A stretch of 64,000 nt of DNA from Leptospira haakeii (GTDB lineage Bacteria > Spirochaetota > Leptospiria > Leptospirales > Leptospiraceae): assembly GCF_002812045.1 (NCBI RefSeq), contig NZ_NPEG01000008.1:62001-126000 (forward strand), in the 5' to 3' direction. The stretch's first letter is position 1. Every line of letters begins with the position of its first letter. Both the position numbers and the translations under genes were made by a program. The notes under the pieces were generated by a model. That model was not told the DNA's origin, searched no databases, and saw only the letters and a list, made by a program, of their open reading frames with translations. Below are positions 1 to 9,150 of this stretch, piece after piece.

Positions 1-1048
1 CTCTTTGGATCAGCCCGAATCCTCTCGGATTTTCATCAGGGAAAGAATACGTTGTGCTACGTTTCGGATTATCCAGAGGTCTCCAGATCCATTCTCCTTT
101 TCCGGAATGGATCAGTAATCCGTCGGAGTCGTGAGATTCAGGATAGGCCTGGCCTTTAGGAATTCCTCTTGTTTCACTGTACCAATACATACTGGTCAAA
201 GGAGCAATCCCAAGTCGATCCACCTTAGTCCTAAGGATCACCTCTGCGTTTACTTTAACCGCGGAAACTTTTCCGGGAGTGATCTGGAATTCATAGGCGC
301 CGGTTGCAGTTCTTCCATCCAAAAGGGCATAAACCGTAATTGTAGAGTCGGTCTTATCAGGTTTGACCACATAAAATTCCCGAAAAGAAGGAAAGTCTTC
401 CGGATAAGGCATACCTGTATTAATTGCGATCCCTCGACCAGAAAGACCATACCATTGTTTTTTAGAAATGATCCTATAATAACTTGCACCTTGGAAAACC
501 GCAAACTCATCCGTATGTTCTTGTGTATTGATCGGAAAATGGATCTTGAATCCTGAATAACCTAAATTAGGCGGAAGTTCACCCACACCTTTTAATTTAG
601 AAAGATCAAATGAAGAAGGATCATACGGGATCTCTCTTGCAAAATCCCCTCTCACTTCAAAAACTCTTATATTCGTATTATATAAATGACCCGGATGTAA
701 GAACTGTAGCTGGAAAGGATTTCCTTCTTTTTTCCAAACCGATTTTTCAGGACGAAAAAAAATGTTCTTATATTGATTCCAAGGTAGACCTTTCAAAAAG
801 TCCGTAGTGGAATGTTTAGGTGGAATGTAACGTAGTTTAGATAATGCTCTAGCTCGTCCCTTGAGATCTGAAAATGAAAACTTAAATGTAGGATAATTGC
901 TGTGGTCGGAAATTTCTCCCTCCATCACACTTAGTAATGGAGAAGAAGAGAAATCAGGTTCTTCTCTGTCCCGCCTCTGCTGTCTATCTGCGACGGCAAA
1001 GAGCAAGGCTGTTGCCACAAAAGCCAGAATTATATGCAATCGTAACAA
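1..1048 (-). CDS. opgG: OpgG/MdoG-family periplasmic glucan biosynthesis protein (C-terminus cut by window edge)
   Basis: Reading the minus strand from a TTG at 1046-1048 gives an uninterrupted frame to the window edge (about 349 codons). The start is preceded by AGGAAAG at a suitable distance, and the first residues (MLRLHIILAFVATALLFAVA) look like a signal or anchor segment. The translation carries recognisable OpgG/MdoG stretches: FFRPEKSVW, FQLQFLHPGHLY, NTQEHTDEFAVFQGASYYR, RLGIAPLTSMYWYSE, HDSDGL, GEWIWRPL and DENPRGFGLIQR. The family acts in the periplasm on beta-1,2/1,6-linked membrane-derived oligosaccharides. Its usual partner, the glucosyltransferase OpgH, is not in the window and could lie just beyond position 1. 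The product could be OpgD rather than OpgG, since the two paralogues are hard to separate without a tree. The start is inferred; no ATG lies near it. Confidence 0.88.
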   Translation of the reverse strand, partial: MLRLHIILAFVATALLFAVADRQQRRDREEPDFSSSPLLSVMEGEISDHSNYPTFKFSFSDLKGRARALSKLRYIPPKHSTTDFLKGLPWNQYKNIFFRPEKSVWKKEGNPFQLQFLHPGHLYNTNIRVFEVRGDFAREIPYDPSSFDLSKLKGVGELPPNLGYSGFKIHFPINTQEHTDEFAVFQGASYYRIISKKQWYGLSGRGIAINTGMPYPEDFPSFREFYVVKPDKTDSTITVYALLDGRTATGAYEFQITPGKVSAVKVNAEVILRTKVDRLGIAPLTSMYWYSETRGIPKGQAYPESHDSDGLLIHSGKGEWIWRPLDNPKRSTTYSFPDENPRGFGLIQR

Positions 1049-1109
1049 TTCGTATCTTTCCTTTCAGCAAGACGAATGCTTAAACCAGTCTACCATCCGT
1101 ACACAGAGA

Positions 1110-1159
1110 GGGCAAGGTCTTTTAAGTCCGGTCATATCGAACTCATTACAACCTTGCCC
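1110..1159. repeat. 9-bp inverted repeat between gltB and opgG
   Basis: GGGCAAGGT (1110-1118) and ACCTTGCCC (1151-1159) are perfect complements separated by 32 bases. They lie in the 142-base gap between the gltB stop and the opgG start, both genes reading leftwards. There is no T-run, so this is not a classic terminator; a leader structure or protein-binding dyad is possible. The sequence ACACAGAGAG just to its left resembles the G-rich dispersed repeat seen elsewhere in the window. Confidence 0.35.
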
Positions 1160-1190
1160 CTTGGTCTGATTGGCTAATTCTAGAGTTACT

Positions 1191-4100
1191 TTATTTAGGA
1201 GTAACTTTCACGAAATATTTTTTGGAAGCATCCCAAGTTTTCAGGATCTCTTCCGAAAGGTCGGATCCGGTTAACTTAGTGTGTTCAGTAATCAGGGACT
1301 TTATGATTTCGTAATCTTCATTTTCAAGATCCACGATTTTCACGTATTCTTTATTGATTAAAGGCTCCAATTCCCAATCTTTTTGGAAGAAATAAGCACT
1401 TCCTCCGGTCATACCGGCACCCATATTCTTACCGACTGTTCCCAAACAAACGATGGTTCCACTGGTCATATACTCTAAGAAGTGGTCACCTGCTCCGCCT
1501 ACTACTGCGTCCGCTCCGGAGTTTCTAACTCCGAATCTTTCTCCAGCTCTACCGGAACTGAAAAGTTTTCCTGAAGTAGCACCGTACAGACAGGTATTAC
1601 CGATGATCACATTCTCATAAGGTTTCAATTTAGAACGTCTATGTTTGCGGATCACGATGGTTCCACCGCAAAGTCCTTTACCTACATAGTCGTTTGCATC
1701 CCCGTGAAGAGTGATCTGCACTCCTTTCACGAGCCATGCTCCTAAGGACTGACCTGCAGTTCCTTCCAGAATGATTTCCAGTTTTCCAGGAAGACCTTTG
1801 GAACCGTATTTACGCGCAATAATTCCGGAAACTTTCGCTCCCACAGTTCTGTTCGTATTCTTCACAGAATAAGAAAGAGACATGGAAGTTTTTCCTTCTA
1901 ACGCAGGCTCCGCATCTTTCAAGATACGATCATCCAGAACTTCTCCGACAGATTCTCTTCTTACGAATCTGTCTTTTTTCTTCTTAGGATCGAAAAGAAG
2001 AGGAAGACGGACAAGGATCGGATTCAAGTCTAAAGAATCTAAACGGTCTTGCTCATAACGAGTAATTTGTTTCAGAAGGTCCGTTCTTCCGACGATCTCG
2101 TCCATAGAGCGGAATCCTAACTTCGCCAAATATTCACGAACTTCCATTGCAAGAAGTGTCATTAGAGTAGCGACTTGATCGGGAGATCCTTTATATTTTG
2201 CTCTGAACTTAGGATCTTGGGTAGCAATTCCTGTTGGGCAATTATTCAAATGGCATTTTCTTGCCATGATACAACCTAATGCTACGAGAGAAGCCGTTCC
2301 AATTCCATACTCTTCTGCACCTAAACATGCAGCGATGATCACGTCCCTTCCGGAAACGATACCACCGTCAGTACGAAGAACAACTCTATCTCTCAATCCG
2401 TTCATTACTAAAACTTGATGTGTTTCAGAAAGACCTAATTCCCAAGGAGATCCAGCATGTTTGATAGAAGTAAGAGAAGCCGCACCGGTTCCTCCCACGT
2501 GTCCTGAGATCAAGATCACATCTGCATTTGCTTTCGCAACACCCGCAGCAATCGTCCCAACCCCTGCTTCAGATACCAGTTTAACTGATACTTGAGCAGT
2601 ATGGTTAGCTTGTTTCAAGTCGTAGATCAACTGAGACAAGTCCTCGATAGAATAAATATCGTGGTGAGGTGGAGGAGAGATAAGATCGATTCCCTGAGGA
2701 GTGTGACGGTTCGTCGCGATCTCCTCATTGTTCTTCTTACCTGGAAGTTGTCCACCTTCTCCAGGTTTTGCTCCCTGAGCTATCTTGATCTCCAACTCTT
2801 TTGCAGAGTTCAGATATTCAGAAGTTACTCCGAATCTTCCAGAAGCTACTTGCTTGATAGAAGAATTCGCGAGATCTCCCTTTTCATCTACAACGTAACG
2901 AGATGGACTTTCTCCACCTTCTCCGGAGGAAGACTTTGCTCCCAAACGGTTCATTGCTACAGCAAGGTCAGTGTGAGCTTCAATAGAAAGCGCCCCGTGG
3001 CTCATACCTGGAGTTAAAAAACGTTTTTGGATCTCAGAAACTGTTTCTACTTCTTCAATTGGAACAGGTGCACGATCTACGAAATCGAATAGATCTCGGA
3101 TATTGATCGGATCACTTTCTTCCATTAATTTAGAAGCTTCTAAGAATGCTTCGTAGTCATTATCAACCGCAGCCTTGCGGATGAATTTTACTACTTTAGG
3201 AGACCATCTATGAGGTTGGTCATCCTTCTCGGAGACGAAGTCCTCAGGGTTAATCTCTTTGTTGAATGCAGAGTCGTGGTTACGTAGAATATTCTGCTCG
3301 ATACCGCCTATACCAATTCCGGAAATTCTGGAATAAGTTCCCGGGAAGTATTTGGAGATCAGTGTTCTAGAAAGACCGATCGCTTCGAATACCTGTCCAC
3401 CCACATAAGAAGACATGATGGAAATTCCCATCTTGGACATGATTTTCAGAAGTCCGTCATCCACACCCGCGCGGTAGTTTGTGCAAAGAGAGGCGAAAGA
3501 AGGACGAGTACCGTCTTCTGCATCAAAGTCTCCCTTGGTCCATAGGTCGTGAAGAGTGTCCCAGATCAAATAACTGTTCACTCCGGAAGCTCCGTATCCG
3601 AGTAGAACAGCCACATTATGGATTTCGAATGCAGATCCTGTTTCTACAAGAATGCTTGTAGCCGCACGTTTTTTGTTACGGATCAAGTGGTTATGAACTG
3701 CCGCAACCGCAAGCTCCATCGGAATAGGAGCGCGATCCTTGTTCAGTTTTTTATCCGATAGAATTAGGATATTCACTCCGGATTCAGCAGCTTTTACCGC
3801 ATCGCTAAGCAACTGATCCAATGCAAGTTCCAGATAATTTCTAGCAGCACCTTCTTCATGATGAGCTTCGAAAGTCGCATCCAAGGTAACTACCTTGTAT
3901 TGTTTTCCGTCCTTCTCTCTGATCCTTTGTAATCCAAGATTAGTTAAATACGGATGAGAAAGTACTAGACAGTTCTGAGGTTTTTCGTCCGCGAAAAGAT
4001 TTGTTTTCTTAACAAGACGAGTATAAAGAGAAGTTACTCCCTTCTCCCTTAGATAGTCGATCGGTGGGTTTGTGACTTGTGCAAATCTTTGGCGGAAGTA

Positions 4101-5678
4101 TGTATACAATCCGATACGAGAAAGCATCAAAATAGATAAAGGAGTATCGTCTCCCATGGAACCGATCGCTTCTTTTCCTGCGATCGCCTGAGGTTTGATT
4201 ACCGCTTTTTGTTTGTATGGAGAATATGCGAATAAGATCTGTCTTCTTCTTAGATCATCTCCGCTATAAGTTACGGTTTTAGCGATAGACTCGTCAATAG
4301 TTTGGTCAAGATATTCTACATTCTCTTTGGACCATTCTCTATAATCGTATTTTTTCTCGAATAATGCATTTACATCTTCGTTAAAATAGACCTTTCCTTC
4401 TTTCAGGTTGATAGCGAGCATATCGCCCGGTCCTAATCTTCCCTTTTTGGTAATGATCTCTTCATCGATATGAACTAGACCGGTTTCGGAACCCATTACC
4501 ACGAGTCCGTCTTCAGTGATTACATACCTTGCAGGGCGAAGTCCATTTCTATCCAAACTTCCACCGACCCAGTCTCCTTCTGCAAAAGCAAGTGCAGCCG
4601 GTCCGTCCCATGGTTCGGTCAAAGTGTTATTATACTCGTAGAACGATTTCAGTCCTTCGGACATTTGAACGTTCTTACTCCATGCATTCGGAATAAGCAT
4701 CGCTTTAGCGTGAAGTACGTCTTTACCGGAACGTACGATCGCTTCCATAGCATTATCTAAACTTGCAGAGTCGGATAAATGAGGTCTGATGATCGGATGG
4801 ATCTCTTTTTGGAACTCTCCCCATTTCTCACAGGTAAGTTCTTCTTCCCTTGCGAGCATCCAAATTCTGTTTCCAACGATGGTATTGATCTCTCCGTTAT
4901 GCGCAAGTACGCGGAACGGTTGAGCTAATGCCCAGCTTGGGAATGTATTAGTGGAATATCTTTGGTGGAAGATACAATAAGGAGAAACCATCTCCTCACT
5001 TTTTAGATCCTCATAAAATTGAGAGACCTGGTTTCCATTAAATAATCCTTTGAATGTGATCCTTTCAGAAGAGAAGGAACAAATATAGAAGTCCTCACTC
5101 ATGGAAAGTTTGAGAGCATCTCTCATTACTTTCTTTTGGATCAGGAATAATTTAGTTTCGAAATCCTCGTTAGACATTCCTTCCGGTTTACCGATCAATA
5201 CTTGCTCGATCTGAGGACGGGAAGCGTTTGCCTTAGGTCCTAAAACCTCAGGATTTACAGGAACATATCTCCAAGCATACAGCTTGAAGTTAAATTGCAT
5301 AAGTGCTGATTCGATGAGGCTTCGGCAAACATCTTGTTTGTCTATGTCCTCTCTCGGTAGGAACACCATCCCCACACCGATGGAATCTTCGTCAGGGCGT
5401 CTATGACCCATCTCCTCGATGTATTTCGCGAACAGTTTTTTAGGAATACGGATCATGATCCCGGCGCCGTCTCCGGTTTGCATATCTGCATCTACGGCTC
5501 CGCGGTGGGTTAGGCATGCGACCGCCTTCAAACCCATTGATACAACTCGGTGATTGGACTCGCCCTTATAAGAAGCGACGAAGCCTACTCCGCAGTTATC
5601 GCGCTCGAAGGACTTGTCATATAGACCATTTTCCTCCAAGTACTTTTGGATCCGCAACTGTTCGTCAAGGTTTAACAT
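1191..5678 (-). CDS. gltB: Glutamate synthase, large (alpha) subunit
   Basis: This 1495-residue protein has the length of bacterial GltB (about 1480-1530). It makes two glutamates from glutamine and 2-oxoglutarate. Order of parts: a 28-residue propeptide, then Cys29 (NCGVGFVAS), the N-terminal nucleophile of the class II glutaminase domain; the central and FMN-binding synthase domains; the 3Fe-4S cysteine cluster (MARKCHLNNCPTGIATQD, about residue 1140); and the glycine-rich GXGXG beta-helix at the C-terminus (GGAGDHFLEYMTSGTIVCLG). A GAGGAA sequence lies about 10 bases before the ATG. The electron-donating small subunit gltD is not adjacent, so the NADPH- or ferredoxin-dependent partner must be encoded elsewhere. 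opgG follows 142 bases downstream on the same strand. Confidence 0.97.
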   Translation of the reverse strand: MLNLDEQLRIQKYLEENGLYDKSFERDNCGVGFVASYKGESNHRVVSMGLKAVACLTHRGAVDADMQTGDGAGIMIRIPKKLFAKYIEEMGHRRPDEDSIGVGMVFLPREDIDKQDVCRSLIESALMQFNFKLYAWRYVPVNPEVLGPKANASRPQIEQVLIGKPEGMSNEDFETKLFLIQKKVMRDALKLSMSEDFYICSFSSERITFKGLFNGNQVSQFYEDLKSEEMVSPYCIFHQRYSTNTFPSWALAQPFRVLAHNGEINTIVGNRIWMLAREEELTCEKWGEFQKEIHPIIRPHLSDSASLDNAMEAIVRSGKDVLHAKAMLIPNAWSKNVQMSEGLKSFYEYNNTLTEPWDGPAALAFAEGDWVGGSLDRNGLRPARYVITEDGLVVMGSETGLVHIDEEIITKKGRLGPGDMLAINLKEGKVYFNEDVNALFEKKYDYREWSKENVEYLDQTIDESIAKTVTYSGDDLRRRQILFAYSPYKQKAVIKPQAIAGKEAIGSMGDDTPLSILMLSRIGLYTYFRQRFAQVTNPPIDYLREKGVTSLYTRLVKKTNLFADEKPQNCLVLSHPYLTNLGLQRIREKDGKQYKVVTLDATFEAHHEEGAARNYLELALDQLLSDAVKAAESGVNILILSDKKLNKDRAPIPMELAVAAVHNHLIRNKKRAATSILVETGSAFEIHNVAVLLGYGASGVNSYLIWDTLHDLWTKGDFDAEDGTRPSFASLCTNYRAGVDDGLLKIMSKMGISIMSSYVGGQVFEAIGLSRTLISKYFPGTYSRISGIGIGGIEQNILRNHDSAFNKEINPEDFVSEKDDQPHRWSPKVVKFIRKAAVDNDYEAFLEASKLMEESDPINIRDLFDFVDRAPVPIEEVETVSEIQKRFLTPGMSHGALSIEAHTDLAVAMNRLGAKSSSGEGGESPSRYVVDEKGDLANSSIKQVASGRFGVTSEYLNSAKELEIKIAQGAKPGEGGQLPGKKNNEEIATNRHTPQGIDLISPPPHHDIYSIEDLSQLIYDLKQANHTAQVSVKLVSEAGVGTIAAGVAKANADVILISGHVGGTGAASLTSIKHAGSPWELGLSETHQVLVMNGLRDRVVLRTDGGIVSGRDVIIAACLGAEEYGIGTASLVALGCIMARKCHLNNCPTGIATQDPKFRAKYKGSPDQVATLMTLLAMEVREYLAKLGFRSMDEIVGRTDLLKQITRYEQDRLDSLDLNPILVRLPLLFDPKKKKDRFVRRESVGEVLDDRILKDAEPALEGKTSMSLSYSVKNTNRTVGAKVSGIIARKYGSKGLPGKLEIILEGTAGQSLGAWLVKGVQITLHGDANDYVGKGLCGGTIVIRKHRRSKLKPYENVIIGNTCLYGATSGKLFSSGRAGERFGVRNSGADAVVGGAGDHFLEYMTSGTIVCLGTVGKNMGAGMTGGSAYFFQKDWELEPLINKEYVKIVDLENEDYEIIKSLITEHTKLTGSDLSEEILKTWDASKKYFVKVTPK

Positions 5679-5903
5679 CCGCTAAGGTTCCTCTTTAGGG
5701 TTGATAGTAAATCCGGGACACTGCTCTTGCCTTGGTCCACGGACAGAGGAAACCCCCACCCACGCGATGTTTGGCTGAATTTTGTAGCAAATGTCCGATT
5801 CTTAGACCAGTAAATTTGCGAGTGCCTAGTTTGAAAACGATCTTTTTAAAGGAATCCAGAGCCAAAGCGCATATATACGGCTTATATCAATGTCTAAGTT
5901 CCT

Positions 5904-7313
5904 ATGACAGAAGAATCTAAAGGGTCCAAGGCATTACTTTGGCTCGTGGCCTGCGGCTTTTTTATGCAGACTTTGGATGGGACAATTGTCAATACAGCTC
6001 TGCCTGCGATCGCAAAAAATTTAGATGCGAGTCCTTTGAGAATGCAATCAGTGGTGGTCGCCTATCTTCTTACGATGGCGATGATCATTCCGGCTTCCGG
6101 TTGGATCTCCGACAAATTCGGGATACGACAGGTTTTTATCGGTGCCTTATCCTTATTTGCCCTAGGCTCTCTGTTCTGTGCCCTTTCTCAGAATTTAACC
6201 CAACTTGTTCTTTCCAGGATTTTACAGGGAGTTGGAGGAGCACTTTTACTTCCTGTTGGTCGTCTAGCACTTCTTCGTTCTGTTTCCCCGGAGCAATTTT
6301 TGCAAGCGATCAGTTTTGTGGCAATCCCAGGCTTGATTGGCCCATTAGTTGGTCCTGTTTTAGGAGGATGGTTAGTAGAGACTGCATCTTGGCATTGGAT
6401 CTTTTTGATCAATCTTCCCGTAGGCCTAATTGGGATCGTTGCGGCTTCTATCTACATGAAAGGAAATCCAATCCAGAATTCAGCCGTATTTGATTTGAAA
6501 GGTTATCTGCTTCTGGCATTTGGGATGGTTACTTTTTCTTTGGCATTGGATGCAGGGTCTAGTTTGGGTTTGCAGAAGGCAGGGGTCATTCTTCTTACCA
6601 TATTCGGACTCGCAAGTATCGCAGCTTATTGGATCCACGCTGCCAGAACTTCTGCCCCACTTTTTTCTCCCCGGATTTTTTCTATTCCTACATTAAGTAT
6701 CGGTCTTCTGGGAAATTTATTCTCTAGGCTTGGAAGTTCCAGTATGCCGTTTTTGGTTCCATTATTCTTACAAGTGAATATGGGATATCCACCTTTTAAA
6801 GCAGGTTTAATGCTTTTACCAATGGCAATCGCAGGAATAGGTATCAAAAGATTTGCTCCATTATTAATTTATAAATTAGGTTATAGAAAGGTTTTGGTTA
6901 CCAATACCTTACTGATAGGCCTGAGCATGAGCAGTTTTTTCTGGTTAAACTCCTCGGAGATCTGGTGGATCTTTTCTTTTCAATTATTCTGTTTTGGAGC
7001 ATTTAACTCTTTTCAATTCACCGCAATGAACACTCTCACCTTGAAGGATTTGACCGGAGAATTTACAAGCAGTGGAAATACGATGCTTTCTATGATACAG
7101 ATGTTGGCGATGGGAATGGGAGTAGCATGTGCTGCAGGAGCCTTGGAAGCGTTTAGGGATCTATTCGGTCAAGATCCGGAGAATATGCTTTTAGCATTCA
7201 GGAGCACATTCGCTTGTATGGGAATAATCACTCTCTCCTCTAGCTTTATCTTTTGGCAGATCAAAAAAGAAGACGGAAGAAGTGCCGTGTTGAAAGATTC
7301 GGTGTTAGATTAA
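5904..7313 (+). CDS. MFS exporter of the DHA2 family, MdtD/IceT-like
   Basis: A 469-residue, highly hydrophobic protein with about 14 predicted membrane segments. The signature LDGTIVNTALPAI (residues 24-36) in the first helix and a motif-A-like loop, GWISDKFGIRQ, place it in the DHA2 drug:H+ antiporter group. Large parts recall Escherichia coli MdtD (reported as the iron-citrate exporter IceT): GFFMQTLDGTIVNTALPAI, LQGVGGALLLPVGRL, ETASWHWIFLINLPVG and MNTLTLKDL, and the length is nearly identical. The neighbouring mdtABC and baeSR genes of E. coli are absent. It diverges from gltB across a 225-base gap and converges with the next gene. No good ribosome site precedes the ATG. The substrate is inferred only. 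Confidence 0.85.
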   Translation: MTEESKGSKALLWLVACGFFMQTLDGTIVNTALPAIAKNLDASPLRMQSVVVAYLLTMAMIIPASGWISDKFGIRQVFIGALSLFALGSLFCALSQNLTQLVLSRILQGVGGALLLPVGRLALLRSVSPEQFLQAISFVAIPGLIGPLVGPVLGGWLVETASWHWIFLINLPVGLIGIVAASIYMKGNPIQNSAVFDLKGYLLLAFGMVTFSLALDAGSSLGLQKAGVILLTIFGLASIAAYWIHAARTSAPLFSPRIFSIPTLSIGLLGNLFSRLGSSSMPFLVPLFLQVNMGYPPFKAGLMLLPMAIAGIGIKRFAPLLIYKLGYRKVLVTNTLLIGLSMSSFFWLNSSEIWWIFSFQLFCFGAFNSFQFTAMNTLTLKDLTGEFTSSGNTMLSMIQMLAMGMGVACAAGALEAFRDLFGQDPENMLLAFRSTFACMGIITLSSSFIFWQIKKEDGRSAVLKDSVLD

Positions 7314-7323
7314 ATTTTTTATT

Positions 7324-7350
7324 TCGCACAGAGGGCACGGAGAACGTAGA
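7324..7350. repeat. G-rich CACAGAG-type element between convergent genes
   Basis: CGCACAGAGGGCACGGAG, then AACGTAGAGG, fills most of the 41-base gap between two convergent stop codons. It belongs to a family of similar G-rich tracts in at least four other gaps (near 23945, 25185, 33820-33940, 43202-43270). Confidence 0.4.
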
Positions 7351-7354
7351 GGAT

Positions 7355-8623
7355 TTAATTTCTACGGATAGAAAGAACTGGATTCAAGAATAGATCAGTC
7401 AGTATCTTTCTCTGGCTTGCATCAGGGATACGGGAAAGAAGTTGGTCCATCTTTCCTTTGATCTGAGTAAAATCAGGATATTCATCCATGACTCTTAAAA
7501 TATGAGGCCAGGCTTTTTTTACAAGTTCAGCTACTGCAGGACTTGCAGTTCTTGCTTTATTCCAAGAAGCTTCTAATTGGTTTCTGATACGGAAAAAATC
7601 ACGCCCAAGTTCCAGTACTTTTCTGAGTCTGGATTCTGAAAGACCTGTACGAGAGCCAAGCTGACCTAGAGTTCCATCCCATTCGACTACTTCTCCCCTG
7701 GATTCTTTCAAAAGAGAAGTTTGTAATTGGACAAGCGCGTTTTCCTCAACAGGTAAGGATGCAACCCAACGTTTATATTCTTCGAGCTGTCCTGCTTTTT
7801 GGAAAACCCGCACCTTTCCGACTTGGTCCATATATTTAGAGAATGGAATGCTTACTGGCGGTTCTGAGAAACTAGGAGAATCTCCTCCGAAGTCTCCATC
7901 GAAATGAAGATCCTCAACATCCGAAAGGATATCTTCTCCCATTTGGACTGGGGAATCATCTTCTTCTAATTCCTCGACCTTCATGATCAAAGGTTTGCCG
8001 GAGAATAGTTCACCATATTTTTTTAATATTTCTTCTAGGATCGGGGTTTCTGGGCCTTTGCGAACAGGAACCGGGATAGGTCTTGCGGCTGCACCAGCCG
8101 CTGCGGTTTCTCTTGCGACTTCTCCCAAAGCGGCAGCTTCTCTTTTTTTACCGGTGGAGATCTCCACCAGGTAGATCATTCCTTCTTCCGATTCGAATCT
8201 ATGACCCGCTGGGAATGTAAATCCAAGTCCTTCTAAAATCTCTTCGGATATCTTAGAATATTTTTTCTTACGAGGAGTTTGCTCGGCAGAGGACTCTTGT
8301 TCTATAAGTTTGGTTTTTACCTTATTCAAAGCACCCAAGAAGTTTCTGTTCATATAAGAAGAAAGTTCTTGGGAACCCATTCCGAGGAATTGAGCGAACT
8401 GAGGAAGTTGATCAAAAAAATGATCCGTCTTTTGGACGTTGCTGGAAATATAAGAGCGAAGTTTTGTCTTAAGAGCTTCTTGTTCTTTGGCGGGAATTTT
8501 TTTAGCGGAGATTAATGTCCCGAAAAGTTGGATATGAGTATGAAAATAACTTAAAAATTCCCCATACGCTGTTAGAACGTATTCTCCATGGGAATTTTTT
8601 TCTATGACCTTTTTGTCTGCCAT
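7355..8623 (-). CDS. Hypothetical cytoplasmic protein, probably Leptospira-specific
   Basis: I do not recognise this 422-residue protein. It has no signal peptide or membrane segment. The N-terminal part (to about residue 125) is predicted helical with many lysines. It is followed by an Ala/Pro linker (about 165-195) and a very acidic stretch (about 215-250). The helical C-terminal part contains a helix-turn-helix-like segment (LGQLGSRTGLSESRLRKVL) and ends in LLSRIPDASQRKIL. The start codon is an ATG at 8621-8623. It converges with the MFS gene and is followed on the same strand, upstream, by a 105-residue hypothetical gene 70 bases away. A role in DNA binding or as a scaffold would be a guess. 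Confidence 0.75.
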   Translation of the reverse strand: MADKKVIEKNSHGEYVLTAYGEFLSYFHTHIQLFGTLISAKKIPAKEQEALKTKLRSYISSNVQKTDHFFDQLPQFAQFLGMGSQELSSYMNRNFLGALNKVKTKLIEQESSAEQTPRKKKYSKISEEILEGLGFTFPAGHRFESEEGMIYLVEISTGKKREAAALGEVARETAAAGAAARPIPVPVRKGPETPILEEILKKYGELFSGKPLIMKVEELEEDDSPVQMGEDILSDVEDLHFDGDFGGDSPSFSEPPVSIPFSKYMDQVGKVRVFQKAGQLEEYKRWVASLPVEENALVQLQTSLLKESRGEVVEWDGTLGQLGSRTGLSESRLRKVLELGRDFFRIRNQLEASWNKARTASPAVAELVKKAWPHILRVMDEYPDFTQIKGKMDQLLSRIPDASQRKILTDLFLNPVLSIRRN

Positions 8624-8693
8624 AATCCGGATTCGCAGTCAAGTTTTTACGACCCTAGACCGGAATTCAAGACAATTAAGTTACGAATCCTTC

Positions 8694-9011
8694 TTAAACA
8701 GTCTTAGGTAAAATTTCTTCTGTAGGACTTCCGCTGATGATCCTGTATCTCAAGAATGTGTTACAGGTCGCTTCTTCCGAATAACGGACCAAATCGTAAT
8801 CAGGACGAGGAGAACGGAAAAAGGAAGAATGAGCCAGACGTTCTGTCACTTCTTTACGAATATGAGCTCTCGCTTCATTCCTTCTCATATAAACCGAAGG
8901 AACTACTATATCGTTCTTATAAGATAAAATATTATTTCTATAGATGGCTACAGTTAGGCGGATCCGGTAGGATTTATTTTCCGTCAGGTCTTTAGGTTCC
9001 AGAAATTCCAT
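8694..9011 (-). CDS. Small hypothetical protein (105 aa)
   Basis: I do not recognise this soluble, basic protein rich in Arg and Tyr (RIRLTVAIYRNN, RRNEARAHIRKEVTERL, FFRSPRPDYDLVRY). It has no signal peptide or membrane helix. It lies 70 bases upstream of the 422-residue gene on the same strand, so the two may be co-transcribed. Codon use looks like its neighbours, and no overlapping alternative frame is more convincing. The antisense frame across the same span lacks any feature of a real protein. Confidence 0.6.
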   Translation of the reverse strand: MEFLEPKDLTENKSYRIRLTVAIYRNNILSYKNDIVVPSVYMRRNEARAHIRKEVTERLAHSSFFRSPRPDYDLVRYSEEATCNTFLRYRIISGSPTEEILPKTV

Positions 9012-9150
9012 GCGGGGGCCTTTTGTTTGAAAATCTTTACAGACTTTCTATAACCAAAGTATCGGATTTCCCACCCCCCGATCTCAAATTTGGACCATAG
9101 AATTTTTTTACTTTTGGAAAATTTAAATCTTACCGATGAGCGATTTCAAA

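Noticed and set aside
131..556. A 141-codon plus-strand frame over the partial opgG
   Set aside because: It lies antisense to a frame with strong OpgG family similarity and shows no protein-like pattern of its own.
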